From Microstegium vimineum (lineage: Eukaryota; Streptophyta; Magnoliopsida; Poales; Poaceae), in assembly GCA_022036555.1 (NCBI GenBank), contig CM039130.1, positions 18,626,570 through 18,690,569 of the forward strand: a DNA stretch of 64,000 nucleotides, read 5' to 3'. The position numbers and the translations under genes are program-made. Shown here piece after piece: positions 1 to 11,186 of the stretch (within the stretch, counting starts at the first letter, position 1; every line of letters starts with the position of its first letter). The notes beneath the pieces were generated by a model. It had not been told where the DNA came from. It saw only the letters and a list, made by a program, of their open reading frames with translations, and searched no databases.

Positions 1-62
1 CAATCCACATGTTTTGGAGTGGATTGGGGTGGAATTTAGTTCAAGTTACACCCATGTTTTAC

Positions 63-190
63 AGTCGTCCGATTAATCACAATTAATCTTCCAAGTCGGT
101 CCCCGGTGACTGATTAGGGGTAGTTTCGACTTGTACTAGTCGCCCGATTAATCGTGATTAATCATCCTAGTCGGTCCCATGGTGACTAGG
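63..190. repeat. Two direct copies of a ~53-bp motif in formin intron DNA
   Basis: Two similar blocks start at 63 and 138, about 75 bp apart. Both carry CCGATTAATC, ATTAATC and AGTCGGTCCC. They probably belong to the end of a DNA transposon lying in the intron after the last visible formin exon. No terminal repeat or target duplication can be shown because the window starts here. Between 190 and 903 I see only AT-rich intron sequence and no formin exon. Confidence 0.35.
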
Positions 191-903
191 TTTGACTGGA
201 CGACTGAAAACATGGAGTTACACTACAATCTACCACAACACATGTGGATTGATGTGAATTCGAATACATCCAAACAAGGCCTTAATGGAATTCTACTTCT
301 ACATAAAATCAAATATCATGTATCAGTCTTCACTGAAACACATACTGTGCATGTACCCCAGGAAGGGATGACCTTGTTTTTACTGAATGGTGGCGTCAAG
401 CCTTGCAGCAGGTTGCTAAACAATATCACAAGGTCTCAACATTTTTTTTGACGCAAGGACTGTGCAAGGTCTCAACATTGGTCAGGAATGGCTGCATCTT
501 TAAGGGCACCTCACCTAATGTCAATAGAAACATGCAGTATGGTGCATGGCAGGGTCCAAAGGTCTATGTAGCATATGGCCGTAACTATGTTTCTTGGTCA
601 TTGGTCCTTTTTAATGGTTTCTTTGGTGAGTTTACATCTAATTAACCCTGCCCCACTAGAGGTTGTATGAGTTCAGTTAGACTCTTTTCCTTCTTAAATA
701 TAATGATGTGCAGTTCTCCTGCGCTTTCGAAGAAAAAAATTCTTTCATGGATGTGGTTGCAAGGCAATCCTTTTTTACTTGTTATACATGTCTAGAATCT
801 AAATGGAAGAGACAAGATGGTAGCACCAGATGCCACCTTGAGTTCTAAATGGAACAGTGTTTATGGAACTCCTCAAGAAGTATCAATTTACAATTTTGCT
901 TAC

Positions 904-3393
904 CTCTGGCAGTGCCTTGGTTCAATGCATTTCCGAGAGAAAGAATTGTCTGCATAATCCTTTTCAACTTGACTGAACCTCGTATCTATGAACATCATGA
1001 CAAATACATGAAATTAATAACAGGATGTTAATATTAATTTTCAATCAATATAAAGTGCCTACCTCTTCTGCTGAAGAATTAACAATGTTCAGGTTCCGCT
1101 TAAGGTCAGAAACCTGAAAATAATTAGAAAAGGACCAAATATTACAAAGGCAAAGCAAAACAGTACAGTTCATGATTTGCAAGAAAAAGAGCCAGTTGCC
1201 AAACCTGGGAACGGAATTGAATCTTAAATGAGAAAACTCTCAGCTTGGATTCTACACGTGGTACTTTCATGAGCTCCATAAAGAACTGCATCACAAAGAT
1301 GTACATCAGAATCTTACACATTATTCATAAGTTTGTGTCTCGAATCACCATATTATGGTTTGCATGGAACACCGACTTTCAATGGGAAGCCATCCCACAA
1401 AAGGGCATGTACATACATAAGAAGTTCAAACTTTTGATGTAAAGCAGTAAAGCAAACTAAAGAAAACAAGTCACCTGCTCACATTCTCCAAGAACTTGCT
1501 TATCTCCTTTGTAACCCTGGTAATCATATCCCAAACGTTATTTGTTTCAACATATAATAATGGCTTAAAACTAACACCAGACTAGAACCTGAGTGACCTT
1601 GCTACCTTTAGAAGTTCTATTTCATCTTTAGTTGGAGTGAACTTAATAAGGTTCTCCACCTGGTCAGCATCCAGGCCAGTATCATCCAGAGCCAGAATTG
1701 CACTCTGTGCTCCAAAAAAGTAAAAGAAAAAGGAAAGAAAAAAAGAAGAAAAGAAAAGACAAGAAAAAAGAAAAGAAAAGGAGAGAAAGAGTGTAACTAA
1801 CAAAGATACTAAGGGATTGTGTGGGCAAACAAAGAAACACCACTGACATGCACAGATGCACTTCTTAATTCCTTCAAATTAATTCCACTAGAAGCAATGA
1901 CACATGTTACAACACATTAGCTGTCCCACTAACTTCGCCATGTTAAGTACAAACTGCTTTTAACCATTATTATACTTCCCCACAATTATAGCCAACTATA
2001 AGATGCATGTTTCAGTATGTTACACCAATAATAAATTAACATAGTAAGAAAATAGTTGTGAAATATAGAATCTTACCATTAGGTCAGGCAATGGCATTTT
2101 GACTTTGGTAAGCATGATTCCACAATTGTTAGCCCGGCGAAGATCAATCTGCAATAGAGAACACATTGGATGAGAAGAAATAAGCATGAACAATGAGGCG
2201 CACTGGTGGAGCTTGAGGATAAATACAGAGGGGGCCACACATGACAATGTACATAGTTTAGGGAGTGTCAGGGCGGCCAGTGCTCATTATAAAGCTCCAT
2301 TAACAGAATATAACATCCAATGTAGAATTGCAAAAATCAAAAAGGGGGGGGGGGGGGGGGGGCATGAGGCTCACTATGACCCCAATGAAGCTCCACCCCT
2401 CTTAAGGCGTAAAGATTAAATAGTAGATACAGATGCCTCAAATGACATACCAATAAACCAAGATGAAACTGGCAGAAGGGAAAAGGAAAATATAAGAGCA
2501 AACCAGTCACGCGATATACTGATTTTTTTACAACACATGATAAACTGTTAAGTATCTTATGTATCAACTATGTGAATCTGGTACAAGCACTTATAAAATG
2601 TTAAGTATCTTATTTAACGACTATGTGATCAACTGTTGAACTGATAAAATGTTGAAATACTAGATTTTAGGAGATGGCAGGAAAAAGGGACTTCAAAGGA
2701 TGGCATATACCAAGAGAACTGTCCTTGGATACGTATACACCAGAAACATCTTTGTACCACGTAATACTGGAAGCAGGAGTAATCAATATGAACTATAATG
2801 AACGTGACCAGGACAATAGAAACAAGGGGAAAGGGGTATGTCCTATCATAGTTCGTACAAGAAAAAAAGAAATAGGTGCTGAGGAGTACTAATGTCCATG
2901 TTCAACTAAAATAGTACTATTCCAAAATTAAGGCGCACACTACATTGATATTCAAAATTCACTCTCTTTAACCAACGATTAGTCTAATGATCATATGAAA
3001 AGTTTGTGATACAAAAATGGGTAGGTCATATCTGTATTTAGAAACACTTTGCAATGTCAAAGTGTGATATTGAAGACCACACCAAATCAAACCACACCTT
3101 ATATTTTGGGATTTGAGATGGAGTAACATATTGCAGGAAGTGATCTTCACTAGTTACCATAAAAATTGGAGTGGAATGTGCACAACATAAAAGAAGATCA
3201 GGATGATAGCACACTAGTTAAAGAAATTGGAGTGCAAAGAAATGATATGATGGTAAAACAACTCACAAGATGAATTTTCTCTGGTTTCGACCCAGATGCA
3301 CGACTGCCTGACTTATCTGAACGCCTTGAATCTAAACTTGGTAGTACAGCTGAGAAAAGATTTTCTAGTTCTGACATATCGAACACAGGGGCT
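904..3393 (-). CDS. Formin exons 7-13: FH2 actin-nucleating domain (partial)
   Basis: Seven short exons encode the first half of FH2. Markers in order are APVFDMSELENLF (exon 7), IDLRRANNCGIMLTKVKMPL (8), QVENLIKFTPTKDE (9), GYKGDKQVLGECEQ (10), FFMELMKVPRVESKLR (11), VSDLKRNLNIVNSSAEE (12) and LKRIMQTILSLGNALNQGTA (13). Exons 8-12 are exact multiples of three. The expected next stretch, beginning like SAVGFRLDSLL, is not found in 1-903, so a further intron leads out of the window. The whole FH2 normally spans about 400 residues; roughly half is visible. Confidence 0.9.
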
Positions 3394-6300
3394 CTGTGCA
3401 GGTCACCCAAAAGACACATTAGTATGAAAATCCCAATCCATATGATCATCATTAACAAGTTTATTCAAGGTGCCAGTGAGGTACTTTAAAGTTTCGTCAG
3501 GCTTCTGTGACTCCGCCCACAGACTACCATGCATTGCTCTTGTTACTTTCACCCAATGAAGTGGCTTCAAATTTGACCTTCTGGACACAGCCTGACCAGA
3601 TTGGAAACTCTTTGACATTGGACCTGAAGGAGGTGCAGGTCCACGCCCCTGAGGACCAAACAGTTTAGCATTACCGCCAGGAGGTGCTGGGGGGGTACAA
3701 TGTTACCAGAAGCTCCATGGGAGGGTGGTGGTGGAACAGGAGGTGATGGCATCGATTTTCCCATGGGGCTAGATGATTGTTTTGATGAATAGCATGGTGG
3801 AGGGGGTGGAGGTGAACTGGAGGTTGTTCCAGGTGGTGGAGGCGGAGGCTGTGCTGAATCTCTAATAGGTGATAGTGTTGGGGCAGGTTGTGGAAGGGGT
3901 GCAGCAGGCCTAACAGGAGATGAAGTAGATGCAAATAGAGGCAAAGGTGGTGCAGCGGGTGTAATGGTAGATGAAGTAGAAGCAAGTAGTGGAGGTGGTG
4001 GTGGTGCAGGTATACTGAGAGAGCACCTAGGTGGCGGTGGGGGAGGCTGGGACTGAGGTGGCCCTGACAGTTTAAGAGATGAACTTGAAGCAGGTGATTG
4101 AGGTGTCAGCGGTTGTGGTGCGTGAGACCTAACAGGAGAAGGCCTAGGCACGGGTGGGAGCGGGAGTGGCACGGGTGGTGGTTGTGGTGCAGCTGGTGTT
4201 GGAGGTCTGAATGAAGTTGGAGTTACAGACACAGAATATGGAGGCATATTGTAAATACTTGAAGAACTAGAAACTGATGATGGCGGGGGAAGTGGGGGTA
4301 TCGGTGGAGCAGAAGTTGACAAAAATTCAATTGTGACACTAGTTGAAGATTTTTGATGATTAGTGGCCAGAGAAGTAGTTCCAAGTAACTGAAATGTCGA
4401 TTCTCTCTCTGGATGAGATGGAAGGCCTATGACACGGAAACAGTTTAATTATAAAAAAAACAAGAAAAAAGGTATCCTTAAAATGCATTATGACTTAACC
4501 TGAACTATTGAGGGTAGGTTGAGATAAGTTTTTTGCTTCTGACATCATAATAGAATCTGATACCAACAAATCTAGTGGTGATGGTAGAGGGGGTGGTGGT
4601 GGTGGCATACCCTTTATTACAACAGGAGTACCTGTCACATCAAAGGTCAAAGTATTAAAATAAGGATCGTGGGAACATGACTACATGAGGAAGTGAGGAT
4701 ATTCATACAATACAAAAGAGTATCAATTAAGCTATACCTGTTGTTGAATGTTGTCCTGATGGTCGTTTTGATGTAATTTGGATTACACCAGTAGAAAGAT
4801 TTGATGCTGTTGTCGATGTTACAGTTGAATCACAACAATTCTCAGCACTTCTAACATGGTCATCCAACAGAGCTGTAATTCCAAGGGCTGAAGGCGCGCT
4901 ATTAAATCTTGGACAAGCTGAAAGTGATCTAGGACTGGAGTAGCCAGAAAGAGTAGAGCATGAACTTGAAATTGGAAATCGTTGTGACATAAGTATAGTG
5001 GGTGAAGAGTGTTGGCCTGAACCATGTTTCTCATCAAGTTTAGCATTTTGATCCTTAAGAACTGGTTCAATAGATTTCATGGTAGAGGGAACAACCTTTT
5101 CTAGTGAAATTGACTGTTTGTCGTTACTGTTAACCTTATGAATTAGAGAGCCTAGATTTTCTTGGACAACAGAAATTCCAGTTTTGAGTTCAGAATTAGT
5201 GGCTTGCTCCATCAATCTCTGTCGACCAACACTTTCCAGTTTGTTCACATAGATTGTGGGATATTCAACTTTGCTTGGTTCTTGTTGAACATTGTCAGAA
5301 TGCTTATTGATTGGAGAGATTGAACCAAACTCTAACGATTCTGCTTCTTTCTTACTTGGAGACAAGAATCCTTGCCTTAGCTGAATATTTTCTGATGAAG
5401 TGAGTCGCTGGAAAAGCTGGATTGCAACATCCCCTGTCGGGTCTAGCCAGTCAACATTGCTGAACATCTCTTGAACCTTCGCAAATGCTTCAATCGGTAA
5501 ACCCCCCTTCTCTCCTATACCTGCCACCTCCATGGGACCTAACTGATTGGTCGTGTCCATTTCTGAAAGAAGAACCTTTAACCATAGAACAAAACAAATT
5601 ATAAACTTTTGCATAACTTCTAGATAAAAAAATCACTGATTCACTGCAACAAATACATACCTCAGCTCTGAATTCCTTTGGGAATCGATCTTTGGCATCC
5701 CACAATACATCGATTTCATCACGGTTTAACATCAGAATGTTAGATCTGATAAAGGCTGTATTGAACATGACTCGGAACATCATCTCTTCTCGTTCTTGAT
5801 CAGCATCAAGGCTAATGCACTCAAGGACAACATCACCTTGAATATGGCAGTGGATGTCAATCTTAATCAGTTCACAGTCTGCCTAGGTAACAGAAGTAAA
5901 CTTCAATGACTATTACAACGTCGAGAGAGAGCCATGGCATGCCAGATGAGATAATCTAATCTAAAGAATATAATTCAGCAAATATATGGGTTCTGAATTT
6001 GCCAGTTCTGGAAGTAGAAAGTGGTTAAAAAAAACTAACCTTCTTGTAAAGCCTAATGTATTTGCTCCTTTTTGGTGTTGAAAATAGCACCTTAGGCGTG
6101 TTACTTGTAGCAAGTAAAGGATCTTGTCCGTAAATACGGAATATTGGTCTACATCCTCCCTCTTCATTAAAGCCTGGAACATTTCTTAGTATCACACAGT
6201 CTAAAGTAAGGGTCCGGTCCTGAGGTGGCCACTCTGAGCTCACGTTCCTCCGAGATATATAATGTAAGTATCTTAATTGAGAAGGCATAGGATTCAATGG

Positions 6301-9300
6301 TGACAACAACTGAACCAGCTCACGAGGAGCTTGTCTGTAAATCATTTCCAGTGTCCTCTGCTCACCAATGAACTGCTTTCTGTACAAAAGCAGTCCTGCT
6401 AACATGAACGCAAGTACAGCCCAACCACCACGCTCACAATGCATTATTAAGACATTTTGCTGTCCCAAAGAGAGCCAACTCTCCCCTGACCTCAAGTAAT
6501 GATGAATCATTTCAATTGTAAGGAGTGGGCATCCCTCGTATTGTCTGGGGTAGTCCATAACTACCATATCATAGCTTGATAATATATTCGCCAGTAAACT
6601 TTGACCGTCTCCACCCCGAAAGTTGAAGACCATAAATGAAGCATCTGAGAAGTGGCTCCGAAGTTGTGCAACAATGTCATGGATATAATCCCGGTACTTA
6701 TCATCATCGAAGACATCAGTTGTGAAGCAAGAATCAAACACTACAAATGCACAAGATAGGGACAAGAAACATTTTAGCAGGAAGCCAATAAAACTTCACC
6801 AAATGAATTTTTGAAATCAAGTCTTGTAACATCATCTCGACAAATCTCAACGCACTTTGGAGGGCTAACGTGCTTGATTTACTAAAATGTACGAGTGGAT
6901 TTGTAATTTCCAAATAAATCTTGACATGAGAATAGGATACAATAATGTTCATAAAACAAAGGAATATAGTGGAGAGCAACAAACAGAACTATAATTGTCA
7001 TACGCCTAATGGCACATCCCAACCCATGGCTAATGGGCCAGCTACAGCCCATGAGAGGGCATGATACAGCACTGCTACAGTGACACGTGAACAGTAACAC
7101 GCGTGAACAGTAACCTCTAGGCAATAAAATAGAAATAGAAAGAATATGATTGGTTTGTTAGGAATGGGAATTGAATAAAGGAAAGGATAGTTAGAATAGG
7201 GAAAGGATTAGAATGGAAAGATGATCCAATCTATAAGGATACCTCTCTTAGTTGCTTGGAATACAAGTCCTATAGAGACTATAAATATAAGAGGGATGTA
7301 ATCAATCGAATCAAGCAAGAAAAGAGCTATTGCTCCTTCCTCTATCCCTCTCCTCTCATTCTCTGTTGCAGCAGCCTCTCCTCTCCTTCTCCCTGCGCCT
7401 CTCTCTCAGCTTGCCGCCGCCCCTCTGCCTCCCTGTGCCGACCCCCCTGCACCAGCCGCCGCCCACAGCCTCACTGCTACACCTACTTACGTCCTAGGAC
7501 GTATTACAATAATCCAGATGTTCCACAGTATACTTTGCATGTTAAACTTTAAAAAGAAACAAAATGCACGCATCACAAGCGATTGCTATGTTTAATAATA
7601 CTTTAACCAACAAAATGAGCTGGAATTTGCTTTAGGAAAAAAATAACAGTAAAATAAATATAACTGGGCTTCTCTCTGTATTCCTTTTCACAGTTTAGTT
7701 TTGCTAGTCACAAGCTTGTTGAACATAAAAGGGCTAGTTAGTAAGCCATACAAAAATGGACATACCAACATTTACTGCTTGTTACAATTAGCAGGCCCTG
7801 ACTCATGTTCTTTTGAAGTACTCCACCAAAGTCAAGAGGACCAAATCTGTACTGCCCTTCTTGAAAACTTTATTTCTTTTTGTGTGTGATCCTTATTGTT
7901 TGTCCCTGTGACATCTGTGACAAGTGAGTGATGTTTCTTAATTAGAATAACTAATTTAATTTCAAATCATACATATTTATTCCATGTCAAATTATCTGAA
8001 GTTGCTAGTTTGGACTTCATTGCCACAAAATTTCACAAAGATGGACTTGTGTTATGGTCTCAAAAGCCTACAATCCTACGGGATACAACTTTTGGTTACA
8101 CAAAAATTTTCTTTGAAATGAAAATATGTGTCTGTCTTTGAGACCACAGGCCTGCCTTGATACAAGATTTGGATCCATCTCATCATGGTCAGTCACAAGA
8201 CTGAATGGTAAAGCTTTCTCATGAGACACTGGAAACTACTTGTGCTGCAACAATGACGGAATAGTAGTAAACAAAGACACCTTGCACACCTCTCTTACTA
8301 AGTAAAAAATGGACAGAATTAATTCCATAACAAATTGCAATCCAACAGTATCACTCGTCAGATGTTTCATCAACCCCAGAAATGGCATGTCGGGTTTGCA
8401 CACTGGGTAGCTGCCCCGCCCCCACAAATTAGACTTTATTAGGTCATCACTGTGAGATCCATCGACCCTATACGGTCAAGTGAACCTATCCACCCCTCTA
8501 TCACACTCTGCCCATCAGTTCCTTTGCGCCAGCAGCACCTCATCCTCCAGTTTCCACACCACAGCCTTTCACACCTATCTCTCTGAAGCGGATCATTGTC
8601 TGCATGTGGTGGTGGAGCACCCTCGACAATCAGCAGATGGTTGCAGCCATGAAGATCCTTGAGGAGCTACAGTGGGCACGTAGAGGTGGATACTGCAGTG
8701 TGTGGCAATTGCACGCAGTGCGTGGAGCACCCTCGACAACCGGTAGATGGGTGCAGGGACAAAACACCTGGCCAAACTGCAGATCGGCGTGTGGTTGCGT
8801 TGGTGTGCACACAGCTCCAAGTGCTACTCAGTAATTTACTGAGCACCAGAGCAGCACTGTTTGATACATCTCTTATCTCTCTAATTTTCTCTCATTAATT
8901 TAACTGGGTTTCAATGATTGCGCAATTTTGGGTTTGTGAAGCATTTGATTATTCAGTCCTTAATCTAGTTTGCTTGGAGCACAGGGCTGCAAGGTGATGC
9001 CAGGCACCACAGCTCCGCCTCTTGTATGGATGCTCAGCCATAATGTCCACTCCAGCATCGAGGCAAACGAGTTAATGTAAGAGCCTTTTACTTGTATGTC
9101 ATTGAAAAAGATGGTGTAATCATATCTTTGAAAAGTTCGATCTATCATCAGTATCTAAGTTCGAATTTTTTTTTCTCTCATGCCATTCCGTCGCTAATGG
9201 TGTGAAATATGAGTGACAAAGGACTTGAATGCCTCTGGAACTTTTGTTTCTCATGTACCACTGGCTCAAAATATTTGATGATTATTTTTTTTATCGTAAT

Positions 9301-11186
9301 AAAAACAATCATTTATGATCAGATAAATATGAATATATTTATTTGGCACATATTGTTTTGAGGCCATCTACAAATTTATAAGGTCACTGTCGCTGAGCTT
9401 ATGACAAGTGGGCCCTTGTTTTTATAATTTTTTCAAAGAAGATAGACATTTTTTTTGAGATGGCGTCCATCACATATCTGCGTCCTTGCCTGGTCACCGA
9501 GAAACATGCAGGCAACCATGGTTAACGCTCGAGTGTAGCTTAGCAAAATCAAAGCAAAAAAGTATAGTTTACGAGCAATACTGGATTATTAGCACAAAAT
9601 TTTTTGAATCAAAGAAGAGTTCGTATGTGGACGAGCTTGCCAGTCCGTGGGACTTGGAGCTGCTGCATGCCACGCGCGGGAGCGAAGGTACGAGACGGAT
9701 GCCGAGCGGTGCATGCCGCGCGCGGGAGTGAACATGTATTTCCTATTTTTTATAGATAAACATTCACAAGAAAAATAGAAAAATCACACAAATATAAATT
9801 ATACATGAATAACTAATAGATAAGAATTCTGGATAAAAAGGATGGCGGCACTTCTGGATCCATCGGCGGCGCGTGGCCGTTCTCCGTGGGGTGCGAAGGT
9901 TAGCGGGTGGCGTGAACAGGCTGATCGAGTGGTGGAGTGGAGACAAAACAAAAAGAGCTCCATTCGGCAGTATAAAAGCTAGCTGATTCTGGCTGAATGA
10001 ATAATATTCTGTGTGAGAATAAACTGAAGTAATATGTTACAAGCGCTAATTATCTTCTTTAATTTTTTTTAAAAATATGGGTCCACTCGTTATAAGCTCA
10101 ACGACTGTGACCTTATAAATTTTTTAGATGGCCTCAAAACAATATGTGCCAAATAAATGTATTCATATTTATGATCATAAATGATTATTTTTATTATGAT
10201 AAAAAAATAATTATCAAACATTCCCAACCAGTGGCACATGAGAAACAAAAGTTACAGGGGCATTCAAGTCCTTTGTCATCCATATTTCACACCGTTAGTG
10301 ACGAAATGACGTGAGAGATAATTTTTTTCGAACTTGAATACTGACGATAGATCAAACTTTTTAGAGAAATGGACGAGTACATCATCTTTTTTAATGGCAT
10401 ACAAGTAAAAGGCTCTTAATGTAAATGGATTGAATGGTTCTCCTCTGCACAGTGCATGGATCGTTGGATCAACTCCAGTTTACTCCATGGTTGAACCATG
10501 CCCATCCTTGAGCAGTTAGGCTAGTCTCAGTGGGGGTTTTGTGTTCCAATATCTAAGGGTGCTATATTCGAAACATTGTAGACTGGTTTCATCCCCATGA
10601 AACTTATTTTACCCCTATAAAACTTTGATCTTCTCTCACTTTTATCAACATTGTGCCATATCAGCATATTTCTTAAATTGTTAGCTTATTTAATGTTCAT
10701 AAAACTCTCATGACAGCCCCCACGGAGACTGTCCTAAGCAATCCAAAACAAAAGAAGTAATGCTTGGTCAGCTAACTTCAATACACTCGAACATATTGTG
10801 CATGTCACTCAACAATGCAACTAACAATACAGTAGACACAGTGTTTCACTACAGTTTCCTCCAAAGCAATTCCAGAAATAACAGCACGTCCGCTGAAGTA
10901 GTGTTACTAAAGATCGATGGCCGCTCAAATTTCCTCAGTCTGATCTAAACACACCGAAACGTTTCCAGTAACGCCGCATTGCCACGACACATTAATTTAC
11001 CACGACATTTGGTAATGGAAACGCAAACGAAACCACCATGCAGAGAGCATTCCCCTGTGAAATAGACACTGGCATTTTCAAGGTTGGGGCATTGGATGGG
11101 GTGGTAAACGCACCATAGACGCGTTCCGTGATCTCAAGGAGACCGTCGGGCGGCTTGCGGTAGAAGAACTTGCGGAAGAGAGCCAT
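904..11186 (-). CDS. Class II formin (PTEN-like, FH1, FH2), 3' end beyond window
   Basis: This is an actin-nucleating formin of the plant class II type, which carries an N-terminal PTEN-like membrane-association domain in place of a transmembrane segment. Thirteen exons can be joined with GT-AG borders and matching phases: 11114-11186, 6040-6740, 5661-5882, 4738-5575, 4500-4631, 3485-4426, 3267-3393, 2077-2148, 1606-1704, 1475-1516, 1205-1285, 1063-1113 and 904-985. They encode about 1,150 residues, and the rest of FH2 lies outside the window. The only break is a missing base in a C7 run in exon 6. The family is known for bundling and elongating actin and for linking it to membranes or microtubules. 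It resembles the Arabidopsis FH14 side of class II, but I cannot name the exact orthologue. Confidence 0.9.
1705..1795 (-). promoter_or_regulatory. Very long polypyrimidine tract before formin exon 9
   Basis: On the gene strand about 60 bases (plus-strand 1732-1793) are almost pure C/T, upstream of the acceptor GCACAG at 1705-1710. This is a normal 3' splice-site element, but far longer than usual. Its length may vary between alleles because it is a simple-sequence tract. Confidence 0.6.
2344..2362 (+). repeat. G19 homopolymer in a formin intron
   Basis: Nineteen consecutive G residues lie on the plus strand, which is C19 in the pre-mRNA of the formin gene, between exons 7 and 8. It is a mutable tract, could form G-quadruplex structures on the non-transcribed or transcribed strand, and its reported length may be unreliable. 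Confidence 0.8.
3485..4426 (-). CDS. Formin exon 6: FH1 proline-rich domain and start of FH2
   Basis: The exon encodes dozens of proline runs (PPLPPP, PPPPPPR, PPPPPPG), the FH1 segment that recruits profilin-actin. The last part enters FH2 with NLKPLHWVKVTRAM and SLWAESQKP. The frame is lost at a C7 run (G7 on the plus strand, 3689-3695). Upstream of it the reading frame is fixed by exon 5. Downstream it is fixed by exon 7, and one more C would reconcile the two. A homopolymer sequencing error or a real null allele both fit. Splicing ends at TTTAAA followed by GT, joining exon 7 through codon AA|A. Confidence 0.85.
4500..5575 (-). CDS. Formin exons 4 and 5: linker between C2 and FH1
   Basis: Exon 4 (4738-5575) starts after AAAG with codons for VLLSEMD. 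It contains the conserved stretch GLPIEAFAKVQEMF and NVDWLD, then a Ser-rich, low-complexity linker. Exon 5 (4500-4631) begins the proline-rich region with a PPPPPP block. Exon 4 ends with one base of a Gly codon completed by exon 5, and exon 5 ends the same way, so phase carries through into exon 6. The linker has no other domain that I recognise. Confidence 0.85.
5661..6740 (-). CDS. Formin exons 2 and 3: PTEN-like phosphatase and C2 domains
   Basis: Exon 2 (6040-6740) and exon 3 (5661-5882) encode residues 25-332. The phosphatase-like part carries HCERGGW near residue 125. The Cys of the PTP loop is kept, but the CX5R arginine is replaced, so catalysis is not expected, as in other plant class II formins. 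FRIYGQDP, IQGDVVLECI and MFRVMFNTAFIRSN mark the C2-like part, which in this family binds phosphoinositides. Both introns have clean GT and AG ends and codon phase is kept (phase 0 after exons 2 and 3). Confidence 0.9.
6996..7508 (+). mobile_element. 513-bp solo LTR in formin intron 1, 5-bp TSD
   Basis: The element begins TGTCATACG and ends CGTATTACA, an imperfect inverted pair. It is flanked on both sides by ATAAT (6991-6995 and 7509-7513), the 5-bp target duplication expected for LTR retrotransposons. A TATAAATA box lies at about 7280 in plus orientation, opposite to the formin gene, followed by a pyrimidine-rich GC-rich leader. No internal retrotransposon sequence is present, so this is a solo LTR left by LTR-LTR recombination. 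The family is not identified. Confidence 0.85.
8612..8757 (+). repeat. Direct repeat of ~36 bp, 110 bp apart
   Basis: GTGGAGCACCCTCGACAA followed by a similar AGATGG-TGCAG stretch occurs at 8612-8647 and again at 8722-8757. It lies in intron 1 of the formin gene in a moderately GC-rich block (8480-8830) of unknown origin. Short ORFs there are on both strands and none looks like a real gene. Confidence 0.6.
9081..10416. mobile_element. Non-autonomous Mutator-like element (MULE), 366-bp TIRs, 9-bp TSD
   Basis: The ends are GAGCCTTTTACTTGTATG and its reverse complement, with only small differences. The inverted homology continues inward for about 366 bp on each side (9081-9446 and 10051-10416). 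The element is flanked by the perfect 9-bp duplication TTAATGTAA (9072-9080 and 10417-10425), which is diagnostic of the Mutator superfamily. The 600-bp interior has no transposase. It includes a GC-rich block with two copies of GCATGCCRCGCGCGGGAG, which could be captured host sequence (Pack-MULE) but is unproven. It lies in formin intron 1. Confidence 0.9.
10519..10734. mobile_element. MITE-like element, ~216 bp, imperfect TIRs
   Basis: The left end GGCTAGTCTCAGTGGGGG matches the reverse complement of the right end, GGACAGTCTCCGTGGGGG, at most positions. The inside is AT-rich with no coding potential. Flanks read TTA on the left and TAA on the right, so no exact target duplication is shown and the superfamily stays open. 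It lies between the MULE and formin exon 1. Confidence 0.5.
11114..11186 (-). CDS. Formin exon 1, start codon and first 24 residues
   Basis: ATG is at 11184-11186. The encoded start, MALFRKFFYRKPPDG, is the typical beginning of grass class II formins. The exon ends TATG followed by GTGCG. It splices to TGTTTGATTC at 6740 to give the family sequence ERVYVFDSCF across the junction. The 4.37-kb intron 1 that separates it from exon 2 is mostly transposon sequence, so the exon is easily missed. The leader upstream of the ATG is very GC-rich. Confidence 0.9.

Noticed and set aside
3670..3720. A 20-nt GTAACA...CCCCAG intron that would repair the formin FH1 frame
   Set aside because: Its ends fit GT-AG and its length would restore the frame, but 20 nt is far below the minimum plant intron size.
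3671..3985. Leu/His-rich minus-strand ORF of 104 codons
   Set aside because: It is a shadow frame of the FH1 proline-coding repeats.
7256..7552. 98-codon plus-strand ORF in formin intron 1
   Set aside because: It lies within the solo LTR leader and beyond its border, with Ser/Pro/Cys low-complexity content only.
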